Shown in pieces: positions 6,112-13,778 of a DNA stretch of 17,125 nucleotides. The translations under genes were made by a program, and so were the position numbers. This DNA is from JBBQVO01 sp038211505 (GTDB lineage: Bacteria > Chloroflexota > Dehalococcoidia > DSTF01 > JACRBR01): positions 1 to 17,125 of the forward strand of contig JBBQVO010000060.1 of the NCBI GenBank assembly GCA_038211505.1, read 5' to 3'. A model generated the notes under the pieces. It was not told where the DNA came from. It saw only the letters and a program-made list of their open reading frames with translations, and ran no database searches. Numbering within the stretch: position 1 is the first letter of the stretch; each line of letters starts with the position of its first letter.

Positions 6112-7257
6112 GTGCCTGAGACTCCGAACGACGACCAGCCGAATCCGTCGGCGGATATGCCATCGCCCGGCGCCAGGCAGATGGCCGATACGCCGACGCC
6201 CGCCGCCTCGCAGATGGCCGAGGCGCCGATGGCCGATGCCGCCGGCGATGGATCGACGACGCCGAGCGGCTATTCGTACACGGTCGTCGACGACGATGAC
6301 GCGGCTGGCGCTCACCAAACGAGCGCGCGCGGCAGCGGACGCGGCGGCTGGATCGCCGCCATCGTCCTCGCGGCGATCGTGCCGGCGGTGATCGTCGGTG
6401 CGCTGGTGTGGGTGTTCGCGCGCGGCGGCGGCGGCGAAAACAAGACGCGCGTCACGGCCGACGTCAGCAATCTCCTCAACGCCTTCTCGCAGGGCCGCGC
6501 CGGCACCGATTCGACGCGCTACGAAGGAACGCTGCCGCCCGGCTATCCGGGCGACGTGCCGGTGTACCCGGGATCGACGCTCGTATCGTCGGTGCTGCAG
6601 GTCAGCGGCGCCGACGCGGCGTATCTCGTGATCTACGACACGAAGGACACGCGCGAGAAAGTAGCCTCGTACTTCGGCGATCAGCTGAACGCCGGCTCGT
6701 TCCAGATCAGCTCCGGGCAGGACAACAAGGACACGACGCTGCACCAGTTCACCAAAACCGACGACCCGAACACGACCGGGCTCGTGCTCGTCGAACAATC
6801 GACGGACAACAAGCTGACGACGATCGTCGAGAGCCTGCAAGTGACGGCCGGCGCGACCGACGCCACGAAGAAGCCGTTCGTCCCCGATCCAGCACGCGTG
6901 CTGCCCGACGGCTACCCGTCCGACAACGTGCCGGCATACAACGACGCGCTGCTGATCGAGACGGCGTTCCAGAAACAGAGCGGCAACAAGACGTACGCCG
7001 TCTCATACATCACGAAAGACGCCGCGACCGACGTGCTCAAGTTCTATCGCGACAAGCTCGGCGCGAGCGCGCTCGGCCTGAAAGTTACCGATGGCGACGC
7101 CAGCCAATCGACCCTGAAGAGCGCCAAGGCGATTCAGTTCGGCGACGACAAGCAGACGCTGCGCGGCGAGATCACCGTCGGCGAGTTCGCCGCCGACAGC
7201 AGCTACACCCGCATCGACCTGCAGGTCGGCGTGGCGAAGCCGGCATCGACCCCGTAG
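6112..7257 (+). CDS. Membrane-anchored protein with duplicated extracellular domain, function unknown
   Basis: 381 residues from GTG 6112, with AGGA at 6103-6106. An upstream ATG at 6019 lies inside tRNA-His and is rejected. Residues 1-78 are a Pro/Ala/Asp-rich, presumably cytoplasmic tail with near-repeats of QMADTP / QMAEAP. Residues 80-103 are one transmembrane helix, followed by a Gly run. The outside part contains two related units, about 141-244 and 264-374. Each starts LPxGYPxD-VPxY, continues with a hydrophobic strand, then a YDTKDT / YITKDA turn, a helix ending YFGDQL / FYRDKL, and a final ILxxEI-like strand pair. I do not recognise a named family. A surface or signalling role is possible but not shown. 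It sits between two tRNA genes and may be co-transcribed with tRNA-His. Confidence 0.8.
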   Translation: MPETPNDDQPNPSADMPSPGARQMADTPTPAASQMAEAPMADAAGDGSTTPSGYSYTVVDDDDAAGAHQTSARGSGRGGWIAAIVLAAIVPAVIVGALVWVFARGGGGENKTRVTADVSNLLNAFSQGRAGTDSTRYEGTLPPGYPGDVPVYPGSTLVSSVLQVSGADAAYLVIYDTKDTREKVASYFGDQLNAGSFQISSGQDNKDTTLHQFTKTDDPNTTGLVLVEQSTDNKLTTIVESLQVTAGATDATKKPFVPDPARVLPDGYPSDNVPAYNDALLIETAFQKQSGNKTYAVSYITKDAATDVLKFYRDKLGASALGLKVTDGDASQSTLKSAKAIQFGDDKQTLRGEITVGEFAADSSYTRIDLQVGVAKPASTP

Positions 7258-7311
7258 CCGCCCCACCCAGCTCCGCCTCGTCGCGCGGGGGTCGCCCCAG
7301 CAACGTCGTGA

Positions 7312-7317
7312 TAAACT
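7312..7317 (+). promoter_or_regulatory. -10-like hexamer before tRNA-Arg
   Basis: TAAACT stands 16 bases before the mature 5' end of tRNA-Arg. The same hexamer precedes mutS and the exonuclease. No convincing -35 is visible. Confidence 0.35.
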
Positions 7318-7333
7318 GCCCCGAACGCCGCAC

Positions 7334-7409
7334 GCGCCCGTAGCTCAGCGGATAGAGCATCGGTCTTCGGAACCGAGGGTCGGGGGTTCGAATCCCTCCG
7401 GGCGCGCCA
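7334..7409 (+). tRNA. tRNA-Arg (TCG)
   Basis: The acceptor GCGCCCG (7334-7340) pairs with CGGGCGC (7399-7405), and the discriminator is G7406. The anticodon stem TCGGT/ACCGA encloses CTTCGGA, giving anticodon TCG, which reads CGA-type arginine codons. The D stem GCTC/GAGC and the GGTTCGAAT T-arm are intact, and CCA is encoded at 7407-7409. The following spacer, 7410-7641, shows no gene, T-run terminator or clear promoter that I can support. Confidence 0.97.
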
Positions 7410-7641
7410 CCTGTTTCTCAAGACGCGCAAGCAAGATCGTCGTTGACCTCGGCACGCGTTCGGCGTTGTCCCATCTGTGAGGTGGCTCCCGCGGCGGTCT
7501 TGCTGCTCGCCCTCATATCCGCACCCGGGTACCGCGCTGGCGCGCAGGGCCGAGTTGGCGCTCGTCTACTCGCACAACGACTGCCTCTCGTCAACGAGTC
7601 GTCGAGGCAACGCCCCGGCCGGCGCCAGTGGCCGCTTGCAC

Positions 7642-7790
7642 CCTTAAGACCCTATCAGGCCTTAAGGAGCACGCCCCCGATCGGCGCTGGATGGCTTCGG
7701 CACCCTCAAGAACTCCCCTAAGGATGCCGAGCATAGGGACACAGGTTAGACGGCAAACCCGTAAGGGTTTCCAGCATCACTCGGGGGAGC
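7642..7790 (+). promoter_or_regulatory. Structured 5' leader of the CAP-domain gene, possible RNA switch
   Basis: Four helices can form in the 150 bases before the CAP gene. Hairpin 1 is CCTTAAG (7642-7648) with CTTAAGG (7661-7667), extended by CC/GG. Hairpin 2 is TCGGCA.CCT (7697-7706) with AGG.TGCCGA (7721-7730), with one mismatch. Hairpin 3 is AAACCC (7755-7760) with GGGTTT (7765-7770), closed by a GTAA (GNRA) tetraloop. A long-range helix pairs CCCCCGA (7674-7680) with TCGGGGG (7781-7787). That last strand contains most of the Shine-Dalgarno GGGGGAG (7783-7789) for ATG 7795. I could not match it to a known riboswitch class; control of translation is inference. Confidence 0.5.
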
Positions 7791-7794
7791 ATCG

Positions 7795-8703
7795 ATGCAC
7801 GACGGACCGCGCCCGTCCGCGCCACGCCGCCTACCGGCATCGCGCACCTTCCTCGCGCTCGGCGCCGCGCTGGCGACCGCCGCTATCTCGGCCAGCGCCA
7901 CCTTCGCCGTCACATCGGCCAGCGGCGCATCGAATCCCGCCACCAGCCTGAACTCCGCGCCAGCGGCCGGCGATGCCTCAATGCTCGCATCGTTCGATCT
8001 CGCGCCCACGTTCTCGCCGGCCGACGAGGCCGCGCTCGGGGCAATCGCCCAATTCGTCGACGCAGCATCGAAGCCAACATCGACGGCGTCGCCCACGCCG
8101 ACGCCGCAGGCGACGTCCACGCCGATCCCGCCTCCGACGCCTCTACCGCCGACGAACGCGCCCGCGCCGACGCGCGCGGCAGTGGAAGCGCCTCCGCAGG
8201 TCGCGCCCGCAGCGCCGCCGCCAACGCCCGTGTCGCCGCCGCCACCGCCGCCGCCAGCACCACCAGCGGCGCGCACGTCCGGACTCGATACGTCGCCGAT
8301 GGACGCGGCGTCACAGCAGCTGTTCGATCTCACGAACCGGCGCCGCGTCGCGAACGGGCTGGCACCGCTGCGGCCGAACGGCGACCTCAACGGCATCGCC
8401 CGCATCCGATCGCGCGACATGGCCGATCACAACTACTTCGCGCACATCAGTCCCGTGACCGGCGACGGCGCGTTCTCGCTGATGGACAAGTACGGCGTGC
8501 CATACGATTGGGCGGGCGAGAACCTCGCCCGCAACAACTATTCCACTGGCGAGACCATCGGCGTCGCCGAACACGCGCTCTGGGGCAGCCCGCCGCATCG
8601 CGAGAACATCGTCAACCCGCACTACACCGACATGGGTATCGCCCTGGTCGTCGACGCTGCCGGCATGAAGTACTTCACGATCGTCTTCACGGGACCGGCG
8701 TAG
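7795..8703 (+). CDS. Exported CAP-domain (SCP/PR1-like) protein
   Basis: 302 residues. ATG 7795 has GGGGGAG five bases upstream. A basic N-terminus (RPSAPRRLPASR) and a hydrophobic stretch at about 18-40 make a signal peptide or membrane anchor. Residues 92-160 form a low-complexity Pro/Thr/Ala spacer including a run of prolines, as in wall-spanning proteins. The CAP domain occupies about 168-302: LFDLTNRRRVANGLAPL, the His-bearing HNYFAH (212-217), AGENLARN with Glu242, WGSPPHRENI with His268, and NPHYTDMGIAL. These are the usual cavity residues of bacterial YkwD-like CAP proteins. Their function is mostly unknown, though lipid or wall binding has been proposed. The gene follows a structured leader, and an exported S8 peptidase lies downstream. 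Confidence 0.9.
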   Translation: MHDGPRPSAPRRLPASRTFLALGAALATAAISASATFAVTSASGASNPATSLNSAPAAGDASMLASFDLAPTFSPADEAALGAIAQFVDAASKPTSTASPTPTPQATSTPIPPPTPLPPTNAPAPTRAAVEAPPQVAPAAPPPTPVSPPPPPPPAPPAARTSGLDTSPMDAASQQLFDLTNRRRVANGLAPLRPNGDLNGIARIRSRDMADHNYFAHISPVTGDGAFSLMDKYGVPYDWAGENLARNNYSTGETIGVAEHALWGSPPHRENIVNPHYTDMGIALVVDAAGMKYFTIVFTGPA

Positions 8704-8813
8704 GTCGAGAGCCGGACAGCAGATAGCCGATTGGCTTTCGGCCACTGGTGTTGCTGTACGCCGTCATCGCCGGCGCCCACCACTCAACAGACTCCAATCA
8801 CCAAGCCCCAGCA

Positions 8814-8822
8814 TGCTATCCT
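8814..8822 (+). promoter_or_regulatory. Extended -10 promoter candidate for the S8 peptidase
   Basis: TGCTATCCT fits an extended -10 (TGnTATnnT). A start near 8829 leaves about 32 bases before GTG 8861. Being downstream of ATG 8813, it argues against that ATG as the translation start. The -35 is poor. The 8704-8812 spacer before it holds nothing else I can support. Confidence 0.4.
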
Positions 8823-8860
8823 CACGCCGATGGCCGGCTGCGGTTGGGGAGGATGACCAG

Positions 8861-10267
8861 GTGGATCGGTTGATCCGCGATGCACGGATGGCGCTCGTAC
8901 TCACGCTCGTCTCTGTCGCCGCGGCGATCGTCGCCATCACGCTCGTCTTCGCCCGCTCCGGCGCTTCGATGGGGACGCGACGCTCCGCCGCCGAAGCTGC
9001 GCCCGCGTATCCGGTCGCGCACACACTTCCAACTTCGATTGTCGTCCGCCTCCGTCGCGCCGACGATGCGGGCCCCGTTGCCGCGTCATTGATTGCGGGC
9101 GGTTATAGGATCATCGGGCGAGCATCGCAGCCACCATCGCTCGATGTCACGCCGCCTTCGGGCATGACGATCCTGAGCGCCGTCACGGAACTCACCGGAG
9201 GTCCCGGCATTCTCTACGCCGAACCGGCGTACCGGTTCCGCGCTACCGACATCCCCAGCGATCCGCTGTACATTCGGCAGTCGGCGTACCTCGAGGCCGT
9301 CCACGCGCCCGAAGCGTGGGATATCGAGACCGGCAATCCCGCCGTCGTCGTCGCCATCCTCGACACGGGCATCGACGCTACGCATCCCGATCTGCAGGGG
9401 CGGATCTGGACGAACCCGCGCGAGATCCCGAACAACGGCATCGACGATGACGGCAACGGCTGCATCGACGACGTGCACGGGTGCGCCTTCGTGCAAGACG
9501 CCGGGGCCGGGTGCGGATCGCCGACGAACGGCGACGTCGTTGACGATCTCGGTCACGGGACATTCGTGTCGGGCATCGTCGCCGCCGATGACAACGGCGC
9601 CGGCATGGCCGGGGTCGCGCGGAACGCGACGATCATGCCGGTGAAGGTGCTCGATTGCACCGGCGGCGGCAGCACGTTTTCGCTCGCGCAGGGCATCCTC
9701 TACGCCGCCACCAACGGCGCCGGCGTGATGAATGTCAGCCTCGGCGGCCCCGTCGATTCGGCGTACGTGCGTGAGGCGATCCGCATCGCCCGCGACGACT
9801 ACGGCGTGCTGCTTGTCGCCGCCAGCGGAAACGGCGGCGGCAGCGTCGAGTATCCGGCGCGCTACAGCAACGTGCTCGCCGTCGGCGCCGCGACGAGCGG
9901 CGACCAGCGCGCGCACTTCTCGGCGTACGGCCCGGAAGTCGACGTCGTCGCCGTCGGTGAGAATATCGTCGGCACGGTGCCGAAGGGCACCTGTCAGTCG
10001 TTCCTGCCGTGCGTTCCCGGCGAGGACGGCTACGCGATCGGCGACGGCACGTCGTTCGCGGCGCCGCAGGTCACCGGCCTCGTGGCGTTGATGCTCTCGC
10101 GCTACCGCAGCCTGCGCCCGGATGCGATCGTCAGCCTGATCACGTCGTCCGCCGACGCCGTGCCAGCGGGCGAGATCCGCGATTGGGCGGGGGCCGGCCG
10201 CGTCAACATGGCGCGCGCCATTCGGCCACCGTTCCGCATCGGCGTGCCCGGCACGACGCGCGGCTAG
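8861..10267 (+). CDS. Exported subtilisin-like S8 serine peptidase
   Basis: 468 residues from GTG 8861, chosen because GGGGAGGA (8846-8853) sits seven bases upstream; ATG 8813 in the same frame lacks a ribosome site. Residues 8-34 are a signal peptide or anchor. About 55-130 resembles an inhibitor-I9 propeptide that ends in GILYAEPAYRF. The catalytic residues are all present: Asp168 (AILDTGID), His232 (LGHGTFVSG), oxyanion Asn324 (AASGN) and Ser398 (GDGTSFAAPQVTG). The insert NNGIDDDGNGCIDDVHG (about 191-207) is an Asp-rich, probably calcium-binding loop found in many secreted S8 enzymes. Several cysteines in the mature part could form disulfides. It should cleave proteins outside the cell. 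The gene ends at an inverted repeat facing the convergent flavoprotein gene. Confidence 0.95.
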   Translation: MDRLIRDARMALVLTLVSVAAAIVAITLVFARSGASMGTRRSAAEAAPAYPVAHTLPTSIVVRLRRADDAGPVAASLIAGGYRIIGRASQPPSLDVTPPSGMTILSAVTELTGGPGILYAEPAYRFRATDIPSDPLYIRQSAYLEAVHAPEAWDIETGNPAVVVAILDTGIDATHPDLQGRIWTNPREIPNNGIDDDGNGCIDDVHGCAFVQDAGAGCGSPTNGDVVDDLGHGTFVSGIVAADDNGAGMAGVARNATIMPVKVLDCTGGGSTFSLAQGILYAATNGAGVMNVSLGGPVDSAYVREAIRIARDDYGVLLVAASGNGGGSVEYPARYSNVLAVGAATSGDQRAHFSAYGPEVDVVAVGENIVGTVPKGTCQSFLPCVPGEDGYAIGDGTSFAAPQVTGLVALMLSRYRSLRPDAIVSLITSSADAVPAGEIRDWAGAGRVNMARAIRPPFRIGVPGTTRG

Positions 10268-10279
10268 CGCCGGCGCGGA

Positions 10280-10394
10280 CAGCAAACATCAAGACAGCAA
10301 AGAGCAAAGGGCGGGGGCGACCACATCAGTCGCAAGTTGGCTGAACGCGCCGCGAGGTTTGTTCTTTGCAGTTTGATGTTTGATGTTTTGCTGC
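10280..10394. repeat. Interspersed repeat family C, inverted pair
   Basis: The left arm (10280-10311) begins CAGCAAACATCAAGACAGC. The right arm (10358-10394) is a diverged reverse complement ending GATGTTTTGCTGC. About 46 unrelated bases separate them. The unit lies between convergent genes and could fold into a long imperfect hairpin that ends transcription both ways. The left arm is almost identical to the reverse complement of 12517-12547 inside mutS (30 of 32 aligned columns). Confidence 0.75.
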
Positions 10395-10451
10395 TTATCC
10401 GTAACGGCCACCGCATCCTGAGCCGTGGACGGCCAACCGAAACAGCCATAC

Positions 10452-10856
10452 CTACCACGCGACGACTGAGTCCAAGACGATGCGCAACATGATGTTGTTC
10501 GGATTGTCGCTTTCGGCGACGTAGCGACGGCCGGCGTCTTCGCCGAGATAGTGAATCGCCATCACCTCGCGCCATTCGCGGCCAGGCGCCTCCTCGACAG
10601 CCGCACGGCCGCGGACGATGACGGTGTGATACGGCGGCCGTTCGTCGTCGATGCAGAGCGTGACGCGATCGTCGTGCTCGACGTTCTTGTGCTTCTGCGA
10701 GCCGCGTTCGGTGAGAATCAGAAACGCGCCTTCATCGAAGCGGTACCAGATCGGCGCGACGTGCGGCGACCCGTTGCGCATCGTCGTCCCCAGCCGGCCG
10801 ATACGCGGCTTCTCGACGAATCGGATCTGCTGCTCGCTCAACATTCGTTCGCTCAT
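10452..10856 (-). CDS. Pyridoxamine 5'-phosphate oxidase-like flavin/F420-binding protein
   Basis: 134 residues of the split-barrel PPOX superfamily. The core reads RIGRLGTTMRNGSPHVAPIWYRF, then LILTERGSQKHKNVEHDDRVTLCIDDE and PYHTVIVRGRAAVEE, the strand order of small PPOX proteins. The Ser-x-Lys-x-x-Asn block usually contacts cofactor phosphate. Such proteins bind FMN, F420 or haem and reduce diverse small molecules; the cofactor cannot be told from sequence alone. ATG 10856 overlaps the mutS stop by one base (TGATG) and GGAGGAG from the end of mutS is its ribosome site, so the two genes are translationally coupled. A functional link to mismatch repair is not evident. Confidence 0.85.
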   Translation of the reverse strand: MSERMLSEQQIRFVEKPRIGRLGTTMRNGSPHVAPIWYRFDEGAFLILTERGSQKHKNVEHDDRVTLCIDDERPPYHTVIVRGRAAVEEAPGREWREVMAIHYLGEDAGRRYVAESDNPNNIMLRIVLDSVVAW

Positions 10857-13723
10857 CACTCCTCCGTTGTTCGCGCCGCGGCCGACAGCTGCGTCTCCGC
10901 GTTCGCGCCATTTCGCGCACGCTCGCGCCATTCGTACAGCACCCGCAATGCATCCAACGGCGTCATCGCGTCAACGTCGACGGCAGCGATCTCGGCGCGG
11001 AGTCCGTCATCCGGCGGCGTCGCGGCGAACAACGAGAGCTGCGGGCGATCGATGAGGTCGTGCGCGCGGCCGTTGCCGTTGCGATCGTGGCCGTCGCTCT
11101 CCAGCTCCAGCAGCACTTCACGCGCCCGCTGCACGACCGCTTTCGGCAATCCCGAAAGCTCGGCGACGTGGACGCCGTAGCTGCGATCGGCGCCGCCGGG
11201 CACAATACGGCGCAGCAGCACGATCCGCCCCTGCTCTTCGGCGACTGCGACGTTGTAGTTGCGGACGCGTGGCAGATGCTGCGCCAGATCGACGAGTTCG
11301 TGATAGTGCGTGGCAAATAGAGTCTTCGCCTGCAGTCCCGGGCGGTTGTGCAGATATTCGACGACGGCGCGGGCGATCGCCATGCCGTCGTACGTGCTCG
11401 TGCCGCGCCCGATCTCGTCGAGAATGACAAGCGACCGCGACGTCGCGTTGTGCAGGATCGCGCTCGTCTCGATCATCTCGACCATGAACGTCGACTGCCC
11501 GGACGTCAGGTCGTCGCCAGCGCCGACGCGTGTGAAGATGCGGTCGACGACGCCGATCGCGGCGGATGACGCCGGCACGTAGCTGGCGCTCGTCGCCTTC
11601 TGCTCGATCAGCGCCGCCTGCCGCAGATACGTCGACTTTCCCGCCATGTTGGGGCCGGTGAGGATGATGATCTGCGCGTCGCCGGATGCCATCGCCAGAT
11701 CGTTCGGCACGAAGGCGCCGGCCGAGAGCGACGCCTCGACCATCGGATGCCGGCCGTCGCGGATCTCGATCGTGTCGCCGTCGTGCAACGAGGGCCGCAC
11801 GTAGGAGTGTCTGACAGCCGCTTCGGCGAGCCCGCATGCGGCATCGATCTCGGCAATCGCCGCCGCCGTCGCCAGAATCTGGGCGGCCGCGGCGACGATC
11901 TGCGCGCACACCTGCCGGACGATCGCTGTCTCAAGCTCCGCGGCGCGATCTTTTGCCGTCAGAATCTGGCTCTCGTATTCGCGCAGCTGCGCCGTCGCGT
12001 AGCGCTCGGCGTTGACGAGCGATTGCCGTCGCTCGTAGTGCTCCGGTGCCAGCGCCGCATTCGCCTTGCTGATCTCGATGTAGTATCCGAAGACGCGGTT
12101 GTAGCCGATCTTCAGCGACTTGATGCCGGTGCGCTCGCGCTCGCCTGCCTCCAGTTCGGCGAGAAATCGCCGCACGTCGCGGGTGATGAGCCGCAGATGA
12201 TCGAGCTCCTCCGAGAACCCCGGGCGCACGACGCCGCCTGCCTCGATCGTCGCTCCCGGCTCGTCGGCGATCGCGAGCGCAATCGCCGAAACGACATCCG
12301 CGCACGGCCGCAGCCGCCGGCCGATCGCGCCGATCCGCGCATCAAACGCCAACTCAACATCATCGACGATCGCACCGGCCGCATCATTCGCTCCGGCGGT
12401 CGCAGGCGGCGCCATAGTCCGCGCCAGGACATCCCGGAGATCCTCAACAACTGCGGTCGCGCTGTCGCGTTCACCGCCACTTTGCTGTTTGCCGTTTGAT
12501 GTTTGCTGTTGTCCGTCCCTTTGATCTTTGCTGTCTGATGTTTGCTGTTGCTGGGCGAGAGCCGCCCGCAATCGTCCCGCCGCCTCCAGCCCGCGCCGCA
12601 ACGCCACCAGATCGCGCGGTGCGGTGCGTTCGGCGACGATGCGGCCGACGATGCGTTCGACGTCCGGGACGGACGCAAGCAACTCCTGCAGCCGCGCCCG
12701 TCGCAGCGCGCTCTCGTGGCAGTACGACACCTCGTCGAGCCGCGCATCGATGACCGCGACGTCGCAGAGCGGCTGTCCGAGACGGCGGCGGAGCAGTCGC
12801 GCGCCCATGGCGGTCTTGGTGCCGTCGAGCGTCGCCAGCAGCGAGCCTTCGCGGCGCAGGTCACGTCCCGCCGTGAACAATTCGAGATTCCGCATCGTGT
12901 GCGGATCGAGGCCGACGTAGGCGCCCGGCTGATGGGCGCGGATCGCCGTCACGAGCCCGATGCTCGCCGCCTGGTTCTCGCGCAGATACATCAGCACGGC
13001 GCCGCACGCCGCCACGGCCGGCGACGCGCGATCGATGCCGAACGCCTCCGCCGACGCAATGCGGAAGTGCTCCTGCACCGTCACTGTCGCCAGCTCCGCA
13101 TCGAACCACAGCGATTCAACGCGCGTCGTCCGATGCGCGGGATCGAGCCACGGCGGCGGCTCCGCGCCCTCCGGCAGCAGCACCTCGGCCGGCCGGATGC
13201 GCGCCAGCTCGGCCGCTGCCGCGTCGGCGCCCAGCGCGCCGGCGACGAACTCGCCCGTGCTGATGTCGACGTACGCAAGCCCGATATCGCCCGCCCACGC
13301 ATCGTCGCTGCCGCGCGCGCGACGTCCGGGCGCGATGCATGCGAGATAGTTGTTGGCGCGATCGTCCAGCAGATTCGGCTCGATCACCGTGCCGGGAGTG
13401 ACGACGCGCACGACCTTGCGTTCGACGATGCCTTTGGTGGTCGCCGGGTCGCTCATCTGCTCGCAGAGCGCGACCTTGTAGCCTTTCGAGATCAGCTTGG
13501 CGATGTAGCCGTCGACGGCGTGGTAGGGGATGCCGGCGAGCGGCACCCGCAGCCCCTTGCCCATCGGCTTCGACGTCAGCGTGATGTCGAGCTCGCGTGC
13601 GCATAGCTCGGCATCGTCATCGAAGGTCTCGTAGAAGTCGCCGAGACGAAAGAAGACGATCGCGTGCGGATACCGCCGCTTCACATCGAGATACTGCCGC
13701 CGAATCGGCGAGAGCGTGTCCAT
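10856..13723 (-). CDS. mutS: DNA mismatch repair protein MutS
   Basis: 955 residues, longer than the usual roughly 850-880. MutS binds base mismatches and small loops in DNA and, as an ATP-driven clamp, recruits the repair machinery. The mismatch-reading motif GDFYETF (Phe30-Tyr-Glu32) is intact. The connector, core and clamp domains follow, with IKSLKIGYNRVFGYYIEI in the clamp region. The ATPase has GPNMAGKST (Walker A, about 689), the signature loop TSGQSTFMVEM and LVILDEIGRGTST (Walker B, about 769). The C-terminus MTPLDALRVLYEW is typical. Residues 391-414 are a Gln/Ser/Lys-rich insert encoded by an interspersed repeat (12480-12553). No mutL is in the window. A -10-like TAAACT stands six bases before the ATG and there is no Shine-Dalgarno, so the mRNA may be leaderless. 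Confidence 0.97.
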   Translation of the reverse strand: MDTLSPIRRQYLDVKRRYPHAIVFFRLGDFYETFDDDAELCARELDITLTSKPMGKGLRVPLAGIPYHAVDGYIAKLISKGYKVALCEQMSDPATTKGIVERKVVRVVTPGTVIEPNLLDDRANNYLACIAPGRRARGSDDAWAGDIGLAYVDISTGEFVAGALGADAAAAELARIRPAEVLLPEGAEPPPWLDPAHRTTRVESLWFDAELATVTVQEHFRIASAEAFGIDRASPAVAACGAVLMYLRENQAASIGLVTAIRAHQPGAYVGLDPHTMRNLELFTAGRDLRREGSLLATLDGTKTAMGARLLRRRLGQPLCDVAVIDARLDEVSYCHESALRRARLQELLASVPDVERIVGRIVAERTAPRDLVALRRGLEAAGRLRAALAQQQQTSDSKDQRDGQQQTSNGKQQSGGERDSATAVVEDLRDVLARTMAPPATAGANDAAGAIVDDVELAFDARIGAIGRRLRPCADVVSAIALAIADEPGATIEAGGVVRPGFSEELDHLRLITRDVRRFLAELEAGERERTGIKSLKIGYNRVFGYYIEISKANAALAPEHYERRQSLVNAERYATAQLREYESQILTAKDRAAELETAIVRQVCAQIVAAAAQILATAAAIAEIDAACGLAEAAVRHSYVRPSLHDGDTIEIRDGRHPMVEASLSAGAFVPNDLAMASGDAQIIILTGPNMAGKSTYLRQAALIEQKATSASYVPASSAAIGVVDRIFTRVGAGDDLTSGQSTFMVEMIETSAILHNATSRSLVILDEIGRGTSTYDGMAIARAVVEYLHNRPGLQAKTLFATHYHELVDLAQHLPRVRNYNVAVAEEQGRIVLLRRIVPGGADRSYGVHVAELSGLPKAVVQRAREVLLELESDGHDRNGNGRAHDLIDRPQLSLFAATPPDDGLRAEIAAVDVDAMTPLDALRVLYEWRERARNGANAETQLSAAARTTEE
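12480..12553 (-). repeat. Repeat family C copies inside mutS
   Basis: Two direct units sharing TGATGTTTGCTGTTG (12497-12511 and 12536-12550) lie within the coding frame. Read on the minus strand, 12517-12547 matches the intergenic repeat arm at 10280-10311 with one mismatch and one gap. The tract keeps the frame and adds about 24 residues of low complexity (QQQQTSDSKDQ, then QQQTSNGKQQS). Confidence 0.8.
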
Positions 13724-13729
13724 CGGACG

Positions 13730-13735
13730 AGTTTA
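13730..13735 (-). promoter_or_regulatory. -10 candidate of mutS, leaderless type
   Basis: On the minus strand TAAACT (13735-13730) is followed by six bases and then ATG 13723. No Shine-Dalgarno could fit. No clear -35 is seen. Confidence 0.4.
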
Positions 13736-13778
13736 CAGGAGTTCGCAGCTTGCAGTTCGTCGCTTGCCAAGCGCGCTT

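Noticed and set aside
7334..7409. tRNA-Arg 3' end as an integration site
   Set aside because: No integrase, no second copy of the tRNA tail in the window, and the genes downstream look native in composition.
7443..7721. Open frame between tRNA-Arg and the CAP gene
   Set aside because: No ribosome site, no recognisable domain, and it runs through the leader hairpins, where RNA structure is the better explanation.
7740..7790. GEMM-type c-di-GMP riboswitch, suggested by GGCAAACC and a GNRA loop
   Set aside because: The conserved GGGACGCAAAGC stretch and second helix with its receptor do not follow the first hairpin. The resemblance is limited to a few bases.
8813..8860. ATG 8813 as start of the S8 peptidase
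   Set aside because: It lacks a ribosome site and overlaps an extended -10. GTG 8861 has GGGGAGGA at ideal spacing and leads directly into a signal peptide.
12542..13606. Long open frame opposite mutS
   Set aside because: It is antisense to firmly identified mutS domains, has Arg-rich composition with no domain signature, and is what GC-rich DNA gives in shadow frames. The same applies to antisense frames over ppdK, the S8 gene and the beta-lactamase-like gene.
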